From Gulosibacter sediminis (lineage in GTDB: Bacteria > Actinomycetota > Actinomycetes > Actinomycetales > Microbacteriaceae), in assembly GCF_014904065.1 (NCBI RefSeq), contig NZ_JACXJG010000034.1, forward strand, positions 379-6,870: a stretch of DNA of 6,492 nt. Reading direction: 5' to 3'. The position numbers were made by a program, and so were the translations under genes. The notes beneath the pieces are model-generated. The model saw only the letters and a program-made list of their open reading frames with translations, was not told the DNA's origin and made no database searches. Positions 5,942 through 6,492 of this stretch are shown piece after piece. Position 1 is the stretch's first letter; the number at the start of each line of letters is the position of its first letter.

Positions 5942-6492
5942 TGGACTGGACAGTATCCACGCTGGGTGACATCGGTGAGACGCTGATCGGCTTGACGTAC
6001 TCGCCCTCACAAGTAAGCACGACAGGAGGAACCCTTGTCTTGCGTTCGTCAAACATTCAGGATGGTCAGCTGGCCCTCGACGACACCGTCTACGTGGATG
6101 CGCCGATCTCCGAGAAGATTCGCGTTCATCGCTCTGACATCTTGATTTGCGTCCGAAATGGCAGTCGCCCGTTAATCGGCAAGAGCCTATATCTTGACGA
6201 GCGAGTTGAAGGTGAGACCTTCGGCGCCTTCATGGCGGTCTTCCGTTCTCCGTTGAACGACTACTTGCGCTACTTCTTCCAGTCAGAAGAATTCAAACGT
6301 CAAGTCGAGGAACACCTCGGCGCCACCATCAACCAGATCACCAACAAGAGCCTGAAAGGCTTTGAAGTTGCCTACCCGGGGTATCGAGAGCGCTTTGAGA
6401 TCGCTCGACGTCTTGCGGATGTCGATGCTTTGGTAGGGGCGCTGACGCAACTCATCACCAAGAAGCGCGCCATCAAGCAAGGCATGATGCAG
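5941..6492 (+). CDS. hsdS: Type I restriction-modification system specificity subunit (HsdS), 3' end cut by window
   Basis: HsdS recognises the bipartite DNA target and holds the HsdM (and HsdR) subunits. The frame from ATG 5941 is open to the window edge, giving 184 residues that begin MDWTVSTLGDIG. Residues 1 to about 145 form the first target recognition domain, with the typical order TLGDIGE, RSSNIQDG (about 36-43), SDILICVRNGS (about 66-76) and the TINQITNKSLKGFEV segment before the helix. Residues from about 148 form the first conserved long helix (ARRLADVDALVGAL, then KKRAIKQGMMQ), which spaces the two recognition domains. The second recognition domain and the distal helix lie beyond the window. 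Its start codon shares a base with the hsdM stop. No strong Shine-Dalgarno precedes it (a GGGGG run lies about 12 nt upstream), consistent with coupling. The target sequence cannot be predicted from this. Confidence 0.92.
   Translation, partial: MDWTVSTLGDIGETLIGLTYSPSQVSTTGGTLVLRSSNIQDGQLALDDTVYVDAPISEKIRVHRSDILICVRNGSRPLIGKSLYLDERVEGETFGAFMAVFRSPLNDYLRYFFQSEEFKRQVEEHLGATINQITNKSLKGFEVAYPGYRERFEIARRLADVDALVGALTQLITKKRAIKQGMMQ

Noticed and set aside
3440..6048. 11-bp repeat TTGCGTTCGTC near 3440 and near 6038
   Set aside because: It is short, not flanked by further similarity, and the second copy encodes the conserved LRSSN segment of HsdS. No recombination site is supported.

Overview
The window looks like a defence or accessory locus from a bacterium of moderately high GC, probably an actinobacterium. 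The evidence for that lineage is GTG starts, GC-rich codon use in the methyltransferase gene, and the style of the type I methyltransferase. No rRNA, tRNA or lineage-specific marker is present, so this placement is an inference. All four convincing genes lie on the plus strand.

Layout: Positions 1-419 hold no gene I can support. They contain a perfect 14-bp palindrome and a second inverted repeat with the same TGCG...CGCA ends, both possible operator sites. Next comes a tightly coupled pair. Gene A (420-2027) encodes a STAND/AAA-type P-loop ATPase with intact Walker A and B motifs and an unassigned N-terminal domain. Gene B (2014-3276) overlaps it by 14 nt. Its product has the outline of a P-loop protein, but the Walker A lysine and the Walker B glutamate are replaced. 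Its C-terminal domain carries an HDR motif resembling the phospholipase D-like domain of MIT_C proteins. About 210 nt separate gene B from the methyltransferase gene. That gap has three short inverted repeats and is almost fully covered by two tandem mini-ORFs (45 and 19 codons), the second with a good Shine-Dalgarno and a stop 2 nt before the hsdM ATG.

The right half encodes two subunits of a type I restriction-modification system. These are an unusually long HsdM (817 aa, with a coiled-coil-rich C-terminal extension of about 380 residues) at 3488-5941, and the first 184 codons of HsdS (5941 to the window edge), overlapping as TGATG. No hsdR is visible; if the system is complete, it should lie downstream.

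Interpretation: HsdM and HsdS together would form the modification enzyme, with HsdS setting the DNA target. The A-B pair is the less understood part. An active ATPase paired with a degenerate P-loop/PLD-like protein and sitting next to a type I RM operon fits a two-component conflict or anti-phage module, or an accessory of the RM system, but nothing in the sequence proves either. A and B also look lower in GC than hsdM, so the two halves may have separate histories.
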